Of a DNA stretch of 64,000 nt, positions 1-8,014 are shown piece after piece. Below the pieces are notes generated by a model, which had not been told where the DNA came from, ran no database searches, and saw nothing but the letters and a program-made list of their open reading frames with translations. The stretch's first letter is position 1; each line of letters begins with the position of its first letter. Location: contig JAECUM010009696.1 of the NCBI GenBank assembly GCA_016617855.1, positions 1 to 64,000 on the forward strand, given 5' to 3'. This DNA comes from Megalonaias nervosa (taxonomy: Eukaryota > Mollusca > Bivalvia > Unionida > Unionidae). The translations under genes and the position numbers were made by a program.

Positions 1-1640
1 CTCCGTCTTGGGTAAACACGGTCGTTGTGCCATCTTGCCCCACAAGCAATTTAACATCACTTTGGCAAACGATCGCCGTCCTTCGTTTTTCTCGATGTGG
101 TCTAAAGTGATGCCTTCCCGCTCCCAGTATTTCTCTTTGAATTTCTTTTGGTCTTCGGGAGTGTGTCACCAGGAAGGATAGCCAATGGCTTTTTGTTTCA
201 GTTTCAGAAACGCATTCACATAGTCTGCGAAAATGCCTTTTTGAGTCTCGGCGCCCTTGTTGTACTGTTCTGTCTTGGGAAAGTGGTAAATTTCGTACAC
301 TTCTAACAGTTGGTATCCCAAGTCCAGAGCTTTGAACAATTCCACGCTGACCCACGTTCCCGTCAAGGCGCGTTCTTCCTGAGTGTGCTGACAAGGTTGG
401 TCTTGGTTGCACGTTTCGGCACAAGTATGGCACAAGAGAAACATCAGTTTTCCTTGGCAATGGTGAGGTAAAACAGGATGGTACAAGTACGTGGGAGGCA
501 AGACTTTACATTTGATCAATCCTTCGTATTGGCGAATGTTGTCCCCGTCGATGTGTTCCGTCAGCAATTGCGGGTGCCCTGCGGGAAAGCAACAATATTT
601 GCACACGTAAGGATAAAGCGAACACACGCCCAAGTATTTGATTTCTTCTCCTTTCTCCTCGATGGCTTGGTACAGCAAACAGGTGGCAGTCGTCCGTCCT
701 CCGTACAAACTGTCCCTTGGATTCAGTGGGTCCGCCATCTTGTAACTTTCCACGATACGCTTTAACTCGGGATCAGTTTTCAAACGGTGATCGTACTCGT
801 GTTCCCACATTTCTACCACTTGGTATCCTTGCTCTTCTAACTTCAATCGCCGCTGACAAGTGGCCTGGTACAAGTCTTCCACGGTCCGTTGTAAAAACTG
901 ATTTATAGTGTCACGTTGAGGGTAGCAGATAGGACATCCGTGAAATAAGCACTCGTTAAACTCGTACACGATGTGGGGGTTTTCTAAGTCCCAACCATCC
1001 ACCGAATGCCTGCCGAAGGCTTTTTCTCCTCCTCCGTTGCGAGCGTGTTGGATCCATTTGTCCTCCTTGTCGCACAAGTAATGTAACCAGCGTAGGGCTT
1101 TCACCGAGTATTGACGTTTGACAAAGTTCGTCGTTTGAGGACTGATGAGAGCTAGGGTGTTTTCGGGCATGAATCGTTGGCGGTACACTAAGGAAGACGC
1201 TTTGGCAATGGTGCAGGCTTCTTTCAAAGGATCGATTCCTCCGTGTTCCATGAACAGTTCTCGAAATTTTCCACAGCAACGCCGTAAAATGTCCACGTCG
1301 GAACGACAATATTTTAACATTTCTTCCTGAAAGTCGATAGGGTCCGAGGCGTGAGTCTGGTACCATGCGTAGAAAGCTTCTCGTTCTTCGGTACGCATGT
1401 TGTCGGGGTCGTAATAGTGAGCCTCGGGCAAATGAGATAGAACGGTGTGTTGATTGGCTTCGGTATTGAAAAAGTGCGGATAATAGCCTTTGACCATCTC
1501 TATCATTCCAAACGTTGTAGGCATGCGACTCAAAGGCATGGTCAAGTCACTCATCGAATCTTTAAACTGCACTTGTCCCACTTGCATGGAAATGATTTTG
1601 GCTCCGTTCAAGTCACTTTCGGACGTTCGGTACTTTGTTC
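1..1640 (-). pseudogene. Polymerase-domain segment, with a Gly at the motif A Asp position
   Basis: The frame runs from about 1640 to a TGA at 166 and continues in the same frame to the left edge (KMAQR near position 20). Exo III is YCRSDVDIL. The palm motif reads LGVCSLYPYV; family-B enzymes have an aspartate where the first G stands, and that residue binds catalytic metal. The codon is GGC (628-630), one transition from an aspartate codon. Motif B is RRSFAKVMLNCLWGK near 30-90. Reads upstream of about 1640 in this frame are not polymerase. The two lesions (Asp loss and the TGA at 166) each predict an inactive product. Confidence 0.8.
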
Positions 1641-2290
1641 CGTATAGTATCTCAAAAGAAACTGCCCATCGTATCCCGAGAAATTGTGAGCCATCACCGT
1701 GGCATAGCGATGACAATATCCGTAACGTTCGATGTCTTCTTGGTTCCACGTCTCGTCGATAGGGTCTAAGATCCATTGAGCGAAATCGGCCAATGTGTTC
1801 GGTCCCCGAAAGATTTTTTCGCGTCCTCCAGGAATCTTGCTACAGTGAGGGCAATGAGTAAAGATAGGCTCTTGGATGCACTTCTCGCACGCTCGGTGAG
1901 CCACGCAGAAATTAGGAATGTGAGTGCCAGTCTCTTGCATCCATTCAAAATCGAAAAAGATGAAATTGCCTTTCTTCTGGTCATCTTCTTCTTCTTCTTC
2001 ATTTTTGGAATGGTATTTTTGAATGTAGCATTCATGTTCCAAGTCCACGATTTGGCGACAAATGTGACATCGCTTCTTTCCTGAACATACGTGCGCCTTG
2101 GCATTATTGGTACGTATGCCTTATCCACAAGTAGGTCACAATCTCAGGAGCTGACAAGCACTTTTCTCCTGTGAACCTTGTGTCTTTAGATGTTGTTGGT
2201 AACATGTAGGGCTGACAAACGTGCGCTGACAAGCTGGGCAATGCACTCGTTCTTGTCCTTCGTCAAGACTGGGTTTAGAGGCTAAACATC
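1608..2290 (-). pseudogene. Zinc-finger block and 3'-5' exonuclease segment of the polymerase
   Basis: From right to left, a Cys/His-rich block (CPACQRTF with TCYQQHL near 2170-2240, then CSGKKRCHIC near 2050-2090) leads into the exonuclease domain. Exo I reads FFDFEWMQETG and Exo II reads AHNFSGYDGQF, so both keep their acidic residues. At least two stops interrupt the zinc-finger part around 2125-2145. The exonuclease frame stops at 1608, and the same domain resumes in another frame as the GAKIISMQ stretch, which shows a small indel near 1620-1645. The zinc fingers probably bind DNA or a replication partner; that is inference from the family. Confidence 0.75.
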
Positions 2291-3385
2291 CTGAGCATTT
2301 CGATCCACAATGCTGTGTTGCTCTCGTTTGTTATAGCCATACTCAAATTTCTCACAGTAATAACTGTATGACAGGAATGCAGTGATACTGGTGATGGCAT
2401 CGAAATGTTCATCGTGATGATAGACGTGAATGTATTTTCCGTCTTTGAAATTTTTTCCTCGAAACAACAGAGGTCCGCGCACTTCTTGAGGGTACACTTT
2501 CAAGGTGTAGCGTGGAGCCAAGACGTCTTGCAATTTTTGCATTTCAGGAATGCCGCAGGGTGTGTCTTTGGATAGCCCCGCTTGCTGCAACAGGAGTTCT
2601 GCTTCTCTTCGTTGTTTGGCTCGACTAGATTTCTTAATAGTTTTCCAGGCTCTTTTCCATTCTGCTGTGTCGTTCTTGTCGGCATACGTTCGTCCCACCA
2701 CGATAGCACGGGCTAAACACATCTGGTCTTGAGTGTTGTTAATTTGAACGATGCTGCGCTTGATGCTGCAAAGATTGTCTACCAAGAACACCTTTTTGCC
2801 ATGTCCTGTACGTTGGGGAAGAGACACTTGGGTCATGAACAGTGTCGCTTTCCCGTCAGTGATGTGAAACTTGTCGTTGGATTGTTGTACGTGTTGAATC
2901 TTGTCGATGACTTTGGAAGGTGTCAATTTTGCTGAGCTGCTAAACTCATTCCAAACGGAGGAGTTCAAACTGTTGTGATGAATAGAAAGTCTCAAGCGAT
3001 CGTCTTCTTTGGCTTGACATTGCTGTTTCAGTGTGGCTAACAACGAATCCCACACATCGGTGATGAACCCTTCTGCTTTCTTCAGTGGTACGTCGGACCT
3101 GAAATCTTTAAACTTCACCGCGTACGTGTAGGCCGTAGTTCTAAATTTTCTGGAGGAGCGTTTGTCCGTCTCTCGAATGTGGTAGTACTTTTCAGGGATT
3201 ACTGGTGGTGATGAACTTTGACTGGGTGTAGACTCTCTGGGCCTAGATTCTGGCTCACTCATCTCATCTTCAAAATCGCTGGCATGAATTTGAGCCAAGA
3301 CTTCAGCTACTGTGCGAGGCGATAAATCACGTTTCTGCCTCTTACTTTCTTCTCCTTTTTTTACGAAATGATGCGATCGTTTCAT
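2282..3385 (-). pseudogene. N-terminal segment of the element's DNA polymerase
   Basis: An open frame of 367 codons starts at an ATG at 3385, about 50 bp from a TATA-like stretch. The first 100 residues are Lys/Arg- and Ser/Pro-rich. The middle (around CLARAIVVGRTYADKND) and the end (HVYHHDEHFDAITS, then SYYCEKFEYGYNKREQH) resemble the N-terminal region that precedes the zinc fingers in this polymerase group. The frame stops at 2282. A Cys-rich continuation (CSGC, then CPACQRTF) lies in another frame directly downstream, so a frameshift near 2290-2300 probably separates parts of one ancestral gene. It could instead be a separate protein, but the continuity of family features argues against that. 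Confidence 0.7.
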
Positions 3386-3399
3386 CTTGACTGCAAAAA

Positions 3400-3475
3400 G
3401 TCAAATGACTACATTTGAAACCCCATAGACCCCTATATATCCATGTTAGGCTTAGTGTATATATCAAGGGCTGGT
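3400..3475. promoter_or_regulatory. Divergent promoter between the polymerase and the zinc-knuckle gene
   Basis: Two TATA-like stretches lie 25 bp apart in the 160-bp gap between the two start codons: CTATATAT at 3433-3440 and GTATATAT at 3457-3464. The left one is about 50 bp from the minus-strand ATG at 3385. The right one is about 85 bp from the plus-strand ATG at 3546. The layout suits a compact bidirectional promoter; assignment of each TATA to a direction is inference. Confidence 0.5.
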
Positions 3476-3545
3476 GCCTTCTCTCAGTATTCATTTCGCT
3501 CTCAAGCCGACCAGCTCGACGGAAGAACCCACACAAATCGAACTT

Positions 3546-3914
3546 ATGATTAGAGCTTTGCGAGGTGTGATAAGAAAGTTTTCTTCAGACAAGCCGACGG
3601 ACTATTCTCCCTCCTTTCGAGATAAAAGTCAAGATACTTGCTATGTCTGTCAGAAGAAAGGGCATTGGGCTACAGAATGTCCAGACCGTCAAAAAAGCAA
3701 GACCAGTGTCAAAAGAGACAAGAGTCAGGATACCTGTTATCATTGTAAAGACAAAGGACATTGGTCTTCAGAATGTCCTAAGAAAGAACAGGAGCAGGAG
3801 GAGGAGGAGGAAGAAAAAGAGGTGCCTCGGCAATGGAAGAACCCCGTCACGTTCAGAAAGAGAAGACAGAAAAGAAAAGAAGACGAGAAAAAAGTGAGGA
3901 AGAAAAAACTGTGA
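3546..3914 (+). CDS. Small basic protein with two CCHC zinc knuckles
   Basis: The protein has 122 residues from the first ATG; the frame is open upstream without an ATG. It carries two CX2CX4HX4C zinc knuckles, CYVCQKKGHWATEC and CYHCKDKGHWSSEC, each preceded by the repeated phrase RDKSQDT, so the second arose by internal duplication. A Glu-rich stretch follows, then a strongly Lys/Arg-rich tail. CCHC knuckles bind single-stranded nucleic acid, and the basic tail fits that role. The gene is divergent from the polymerase and shares its promoter gap, so it probably belongs to the same element. It could be a nucleic-acid-binding accessory or packaging factor; that is inference. It lacks reverse transcriptase or retroviral neighbours, so it is not an obvious Gag remnant. 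Confidence 0.6.
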   Translation: MIRALRGVIRKFSSDKPTDYSPSFRDKSQDTCYVCQKKGHWATECPDRQKSKTSVKRDKSQDTCYHCKDKGHWSSECPKKEQEQEEEEEEKEVPRQWKNPVTFRKRRQKRKEDEKKVRKKKL

Positions 3915-4150
3915 AAGCGAAGAAATTCAAGAAACAGAGAGAGTAAAGAAAAAAGAAACAGAAGAAGTCTATGAACTTTTTAAAAAAGTGTTGTGTTGTG
4001 TTGTGATATTGGATTGTGATAATTTGTACCAGAATAGACCAGACTGAAAAAATGTAAGTGTCTCTTGGTTTTGATTGTTTAGAATATTAAGGACCTTCAC
4101 TCACGCACTCACAACACGTACATCGTTGAGCAACCAAGGGATTTTGAGTT
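3915..4150 (+). other. Purine-rich downstream region with no further gene
   Basis: A/G-rich sequence continues the composition of the zinc-knuckle gene to about 3990. A short palindrome (ACTTTTTTAAAAAAGT-like, 3974-3990) and a TTGTG run follow. No histone-type stem-loop or AATAAA signal was seen here for the plus-strand gene. Confidence 0.4.
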
Positions 4151-4153
4151 TTA

Positions 4154-4174
4154 ATTGATTTTGACAAAATCAAT
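4154..4174. repeat. Short perfect inverted repeat
   Basis: ATTGATTTT, a 3-bp spacer and AAAATCAAT form a 9-bp stem. It lies just beyond the 3' end signals of the minus-strand gene, between two converging transcription units. Confidence 0.6.
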
Positions 4175-4180
4175 AGTGTC

Positions 4181-4215
4181 TCTTTTCGAAAAAGTGAATG
4201 GCCCTGAAAAGGACC
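4181..4215 (-). terminator. Histone-type 3' end: stem-loop plus purine-rich downstream element
   Basis: On the minus strand ACCCAAA is followed by GGTCCTTTTCAGGGCC (4215 to 4200). This is a 6-bp stem with one G-U pair and a TTTC loop, the metazoan histone mRNA form bound by SLBP. It starts 33 nt after the TGA at 4249. About 10 nt beyond the stem is TCGAAAAGA (4189 to 4181), which fits the histone downstream element read by U7 snRNA. Both parts and their spacing match replication-dependent histone genes, yet the gene upstream is not a recognisable histone. Confidence 0.8.
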
Positions 4216-4222
4216 TTTGGGT

Positions 4223-4246
4223 ATTTGTTTTTTTAAAAACAAACAA
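4223..4246. repeat. Inverted repeat between stop codon and stem-loop of the minus-strand gene
   Basis: TTTGTTTTT and AAAAACAAA pair with a 2-nt loop. The hairpin lies wholly in the short 3' UTR between the TGA (4249) and the histone-type stem-loop (4215). The plus-strand partner gene has an analogous hairpin at 4981-5010. Confidence 0.6.
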
Positions 4247-4248
4247 AC

Positions 4249-4701
4249 TCAGGAACGAGAAGCAATCCGCTTTAACTGCCTTAAGCCTTTGCCACGGCCA
4301 AGGCCTACTTCTGGACTTGCTCCTGTCAATGATTTGGTAGAAATTACTAGGGGTGGTATCTCCGGTGTAGTAACAGGGTTGGACTGTTTGGATCGGGAAG
4401 GTCTTTTTCTCTTGGGCCGTAATAAAGAAGTCTGATACATTTGTTTAAGACTTCTTAACTCTGCCAAAATGTCCAAGAGTACCATTACCGTTTGAGGTTC
4501 ACTGTTCTCCTTCTCTCCTAGACCTTGTTTCTTCTCTACTGCTTCTTCTTCCTGTCGTTTCCTTCTTACCTCTTTTTCTCGCTGTTGCTGTTCAAGGAGA
4601 AATGCTCTCTTCGAATTGGAAGACAGACTCCGCGAAGTGACTGAATTTTGTAACGCGTGTTGGGATTGGTGAACAATTTTAATCCGTTTCGATCCGCTCT
4701 T
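4249..4701 (-). CDS. Coiled-coil/basic protein ending in a histone-type 3' end
   Basis: The frame is open for 150 codons after a TAG at 4702-4704, but the only ATG is at 4485, which gives 78 residues. The part before the ATG is rich in Gln, Glu, Lys and Arg (LLEQQQREKEVRRKRQEEE) and looks like a charged coiled coil. After the ATG come a hydrophobic helix (VLLDILAELRSLKQMY) and a basic tail with RPKRKRPSRSK. The real N-terminus may lie on another exon or begin at a non-ATG codon. It is divergent from the small Arg-rich gene at 4757. I do not recognise the family. The 3' end signals (4181-4215) sit at histone-like distance from its stop, which supports the reading frame. Confidence 0.5.
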   Translation of the reverse strand, partial: KSGSKRIKIVHQSQHALQNSVTSRSLSSNSKRAFLLEQQQREKEVRRKRQEEEAVEKKQGLGEKENSEPQTVMVLLDILAELRSLKQMYQTSLLRPKRKRPSRSKQSNPVTTPEIPPLVISTKSLTGASPEVGLGRGKGLRQLKRIASRS

Positions 4702-4705
4702 CTAC

Positions 4706-4713
4706 TATAAATA
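4706..4713 (+). promoter_or_regulatory. TATA box for the small Arg-rich gene
   Basis: TATAAATA lies 44-51 bp upstream of the ATG at 4757. A start of transcription about 30 bp downstream (near 4736) would leave a 5' UTR of about 20 nt, as compact as that of histone genes. The same 55-bp gap separates the divergent minus-strand frame. Confidence 0.55.
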
Positions 4714-4756
4714 AATGCGGTTCACTTGATTCCCTTAACCTGTTCTCGTCACAACG

Positions 4757-4990
4757 ATGTGGACCAACGTTGAATGGTCTACTTTCATATCGTCGTTGTT
4801 TTTCCGTACGGACTTACCCATGTATGTGAGATCATCATGGAGAATCGTTAGGATCACTGAGACAAGAGTTTGGAAAAGAAGGACCTATGTGGAAAGACAA
4901 GGCTGGCTGAAGCGAGTTCTGATTTATGGACCAGAGGTTAGACAAAGTTTGAGGAAGAGAAGAAGACCTATGCAGTGCCCTTTATGTTAA
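4757..4990 (+). CDS. Arg-rich 77-residue protein ending in a histone-type 3' end
   Basis: The ATG has an A at -3. The 77-residue product has 14 Arg and 3 Lys against only about 5 acidic residues. The basic residues cluster in WKRRTY and SLRKRRRP, and the protein ends in MQCPLC. It has no resemblance to H1, H2A, H2B, H3 or H4 that I can see. The composition would suit a DNA-binding or packaging protein; that is inference. The gene is very compact: TATA at 4706, stop at 4990, histone-type stem-loop at 5018. The other frames in this interval contain longer protein-like pieces interrupted by stops, so a decayed gene in another frame remains possible. Confidence 0.45.
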   Translation: MWTNVEWSTFISSLFFRTDLPMYVRSSWRIVRITETRVWKRRTYVERQGWLKRVLIYGPEVRQSLRKRRRPMQCPLC

Positions 4991-5010
4991 CGGAATGGTG
5001 TTAACATAAA
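4981..5010. repeat. Perfect 11-bp inverted repeat overlapping the stop codon
   Basis: TTTATGTTAAC (4981-4991) and GTTAACATAAA (5000-5010) pair perfectly around an 8-nt loop. The stop codon of the Arg-rich gene lies in the left arm, and the hairpin directly precedes the conserved ACCCAAA flank of the histone-type stem-loop. Confidence 0.85.
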
Positions 5011-5054
5011 ACCCAAAGGCCCTTTTCAGGGCCACTCCACTGCCTCGAAAAGAT
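5011..5054 (+). terminator. Histone-type 3' end: perfect stem-loop plus purine-rich element
   Basis: ACCCAAA (5011-5017) is followed by GGCCCTTTTCAGGGCC (5018-5033) and then ACTCCAC. The 6-bp stem is perfect, the loop is TTTC, and the A-rich 5' flank and ACYCC 3' flank match metazoan replication-dependent histone genes. CTCGAAAAGAT (5044-5054) follows 10 nt later in the place of the U7-binding histone downstream element. The stem starts 27 nt after the TAA at 4990. No AATAAA signal is needed for such ends. Confidence 0.85.
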
Positions 5055-5217
5055 ATTTATTCTCACTTTGCCTATATATGTATTATCTATGTGTTGTCTA
5101 TGTCTCTCTGTTGTATTTGTCCCTCTTTAGAGTAGCTGCGCGTATTTAGGTCAGCCCCTATCTACATTGTTGCAAGTGTTCAATACCGTGACGTCACCCT
5201 ACCTGTTCCATTCCTCT

Positions 5218-5361
5218 TGTCGCTATACAAAATTCCCATTGTCGCTATACTACCCCAGGGTGTTTTTCTGTCGCTATAAATCGTGTCGCTATACTACCGG
5301 GGGTGGGGGGGTGGTCTGTAATGTATTTTCCCATTGTCGCTATACTATCCCACTATACTAC
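5218..5361 (+). repeat. Cluster of GTCGCTATA motifs
   Basis: The motif GTCGCTATA occurs five times in about 125 bp (near 5219, 5240, 5269, 5284 and 5336), mostly continued as CTAC with C- or G-rich spacers, plus a shortened CACTATACTAC. Spacing is irregular. It lies just outside the last recognisable gene of the polymerase element and may be part of its terminal repeat; that is inference. Confidence 0.7.
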
Positions 5362-6830
5362 TTTTATATTTCACTTACTTTAATAATTAATTACTGTACA
5401 CACTAGTAATCACTGACTACTGTTGCTGTGCTTTTTATCACCTTGAGCAAGGTATGACCTCCCTTTCCTCTGGCTGCGCCGTTGTCGAGTTAGTGATTAC
5501 CTGTCTGTCTGTGTTGATGTCTCCCTGTACTTCAACCACTTCAGTTATTTTTTGTAGAACAATAACAATGTTGTCATATGGTATTTATAAGGCCATGCTG
5601 GAATTCATTTCTCATTGTGACAAATTCTATGCAGAAATAAATTGCACAGTCTTAATAAATCGCTTTTGGTCCTTACGCAATAAATTGTTAAATTCACTGC
5701 ATAATCAGGTTAAGAAAATGTATGATACAATATATGGCATATGGAGGGAAATATCTCACAATGCATCATTGAATTACTTGTATGACTGTACTACGTAGAC
5801 ACCATGTAAAGGGATTAAAATCCCTCTGCAAAGATGGTAGTGGGTTAGGTACTAGTTGTAAAATAGCGCGTTTTCTTAAAATTGTATTTCAAAAACTAAT
5901 TTCAGGCAAAAATGTTTTAAAAATGTTTCTTGGTATACATATGCAAGAAAAGAGAAAATTCAGCAGTCTGCGACAGGAAAACATTCATGGTATATATAAT
6001 GTCAGTTTCGAAACTCTTCTTTCTAGGAACCACCTTGACTATGCAGAAAAATGGGGAGAGGAAAAGAGGTAGGCTTAAAAAAAATCTCTTAATTATTTTA
6101 AATAACTCTTCCCCTGTTCATCAATGCCACATTTTGGTTCTGCACAATAGTGCTATCACTAAAAATTATTACTTGAGTTTTGACTTGGAAAGGTAAATAT
6201 CCGCATTCAGTTAATCATTCTTTCTCTGTTAATAATATTTGATCTTACCAAATGTTCCCACAATCCCCCAAGTGACACTAATTTCCGGTACAAATTAACC
6301 GGTATCAGTTTTGCTGTAGAAAACATCAGTAACGATCAAAATGGTTGATATAGGCTCTGGACCGGTGAAAGAGAGCATAGACAACACAGTGTTTATTATA
6401 CCAGGGATAATAATAGGATTTTTAGTCAGTAAGTAGCTCGAGTTCTCACCGAATAATCTTAAACTAACCTGGTTAACAAGACGTCTCCTTTGCGGTCTTT
6501 GTGACACAAAGATCGCCATATGTTAAAGTTCATTATTGGTCTCTAACATTGCCGACGAACCGTCTGTGGCTGAAACTTACAGTTTTGACTGTGCAACGTT
6601 ATTTAATCATAGAAGCAACAATTAAACAAGTTGCCAGAGGTTTCGGTAAGAAGAGAATCACTGGTACACCCACGGTACAGGTCATAACTTAGTTTCGTCT
6701 ATGCAAAGTTTTATCACCGAAACATTAAGTACAGAAGTCGCCAATGCTTTAAATAATTAATGATGGACACCAGCGGTAACGGGTCAGAGCGTAACGCAGA
6801 CTCCTAGTCTTATAGTGATGATAATATAAG
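5362..6830. other. No gene supported
   Basis: Open frames of about 60-115 codons occur here on both strands (for example 5454-5798 and 5782-6072, +), but they have no recognisable domain, no shared composition and no splice context that convinces. I see no RNA gene or clear repeat. Confidence 0.4.
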
Positions 6831-6834
6831 TCGT

Positions 6835-7880
6835 GGTATACGTAGTTATGATGGGGTGGGAGAAATCTACGTTTTACAGCCCACGTAAGCAGTATCTCGT
6901 AGCGGAGACCAACAAGTAGGTCAATAGTCCATACTGAAGTTTTACGCTGTGTTAACATTCTTTTAGTTTTGACATATCGAACGCTTGCTAGTAATTAATA
7001 AATTTATTTCGACTGACCTTGGTATGTGGATGGAAACTAAAATCTCTTTTCTTTTGACCTATGGGATGCTTGGGATGGAACTGCAGTTAGGTCTGGCCGT
7101 CACGGCAGAATTTTGAGAGACGTGTCGGAAATTCGAGATCTAGAGAACGATAAATAAATTTTAACAAATCAAAACTGTAATGCTATTAATAACAATAATA
7201 ATAACACATAGTATGTATGTATATATGCATGTAGATATATATATATGTGTGTATTATTATTATTAAATTTTAGCATATCTTTACTGCTCATTACAGTTTC
7301 AAATTTCTTTTGTAAATTTATTTATCATTCTCAAGATCTCGAATTTCCGACACATCTGTCTGTCTGTCAGTCTCAAAATTCTGTCATGATGGCCAGACCT
7401 AACCTCAATTTCGTCCCAAGCATTAGTAAGTTCCATGTGATATACTCCTCGCTAGAAGGTTTCAAGCAGTTGTTCTTACCTTGGGGTGATGCTGCTTTCC
7501 ACACATGCATCAGCAATTTAAAAATAAGGTCAATAGTAGAAGTATACATAGGTGTTCTGTTCTGACAGGGATTATTACTAAACTGTGAGTGTTCTGAAAG
7601 ATTTGATGCAATAGGTCAAAAGAAAAGGGATTTTAGTTTCCATCCACATACCAAGGTCAGTCGAAATAAATTTATTAATTACTAGCGAGCGTCCGATATG
7701 TCAGAACTAAAAGAATGTTAAAACAGCGTAAAACTTCAGTATGGACTATTGCCCGACGGCGTTGGTCTCCGCTGTCAGAAAGGAAAAAAAGCGGAGACCT
7801 ACTCGTTGGTCTACTTGTAGCTCAGTTCTGCACACTGCTTCATTGGGGTAGGTGGGAAATTGATACTTTAAACATCATAA
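6835..7880. repeat. Large imperfect palindrome (foldback-type element)
   Basis: Sequence from about 6840 to 7185 reappears in inverted orientation from about 7880 down to 7250. Shared blocks include CTTGGTATGTGGATGGAAAC (left, near 7018-7037) and its complement near 7641-7660, AACATTCTTTTAGTT (6953-6967), and TCGAGATCTAGAGAA-like sequence at the inner end. The right arm carries about 250 bp (near 7405-7600) missing from the left arm. The centre is a 60-bp AT-rich spacer near 7190-7250. No transposase is present. It is either a foldback DNA transposon or two inverted copies of one element. Confidence 0.8.
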
Positions 7881-8014
7881 CATAATGCAAGGAGTTTATA
7901 AGTAAATATTTTATTTAATTGTTATTTGAAACATATGACAGAAACATTTTTGTTGATTTGTGTACACACAGGTACATATAGTTTTGTTTAAATAAGTGAA
8001 GCCCAGTTCAATGT

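Larger units (their letters stand above)
1..3385 (-). pseudogene. Protein-primed family-B DNA polymerase of a Polinton/Maverick-like element, decayed, cut by the window edge
   Basis: A polymerase of this kind replicates Polinton/Maverick elements and related linear DNA viruses. Read right to left on the minus strand, the segments come in the expected order: a long N-terminal region, a Cys/His zinc-finger block, a 3'-5' exonuclease (FFDFEW, then AHNFSGYDG, then YCRSDVDIL), the palm motif CSLYPYV, and LNCLWGK near the left edge. The YxDTD-type motif C would lie beyond position 1. The copy is broken: reading frame is lost near 2290, stops fall near 2140, there is a frameshift near 1630, a TGA at 166, and the motif A aspartate codon reads glycine (628-630). 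Family assignment rests on motif order and is firm. Whether the host element is a true Polinton cannot be settled because no integrase, ATPase or capsid gene is in view. Confidence 0.85.

Noticed and set aside
4249..4990. The two genes with histone-type 3' ends might be core histone genes.
   Set aside because: None of the three frames on either strand shows conserved histone sequence such as the H4 C-terminus, the H3 core or the H2A/H2B folds; only the 3' signals and compact layout are histone-like.
5454..6196. Overlapping frames of about 90-115 codons.
   Set aside because: No domain, no consistent codon use and no splice or promoter context; probably chance frames in AT-rich DNA.
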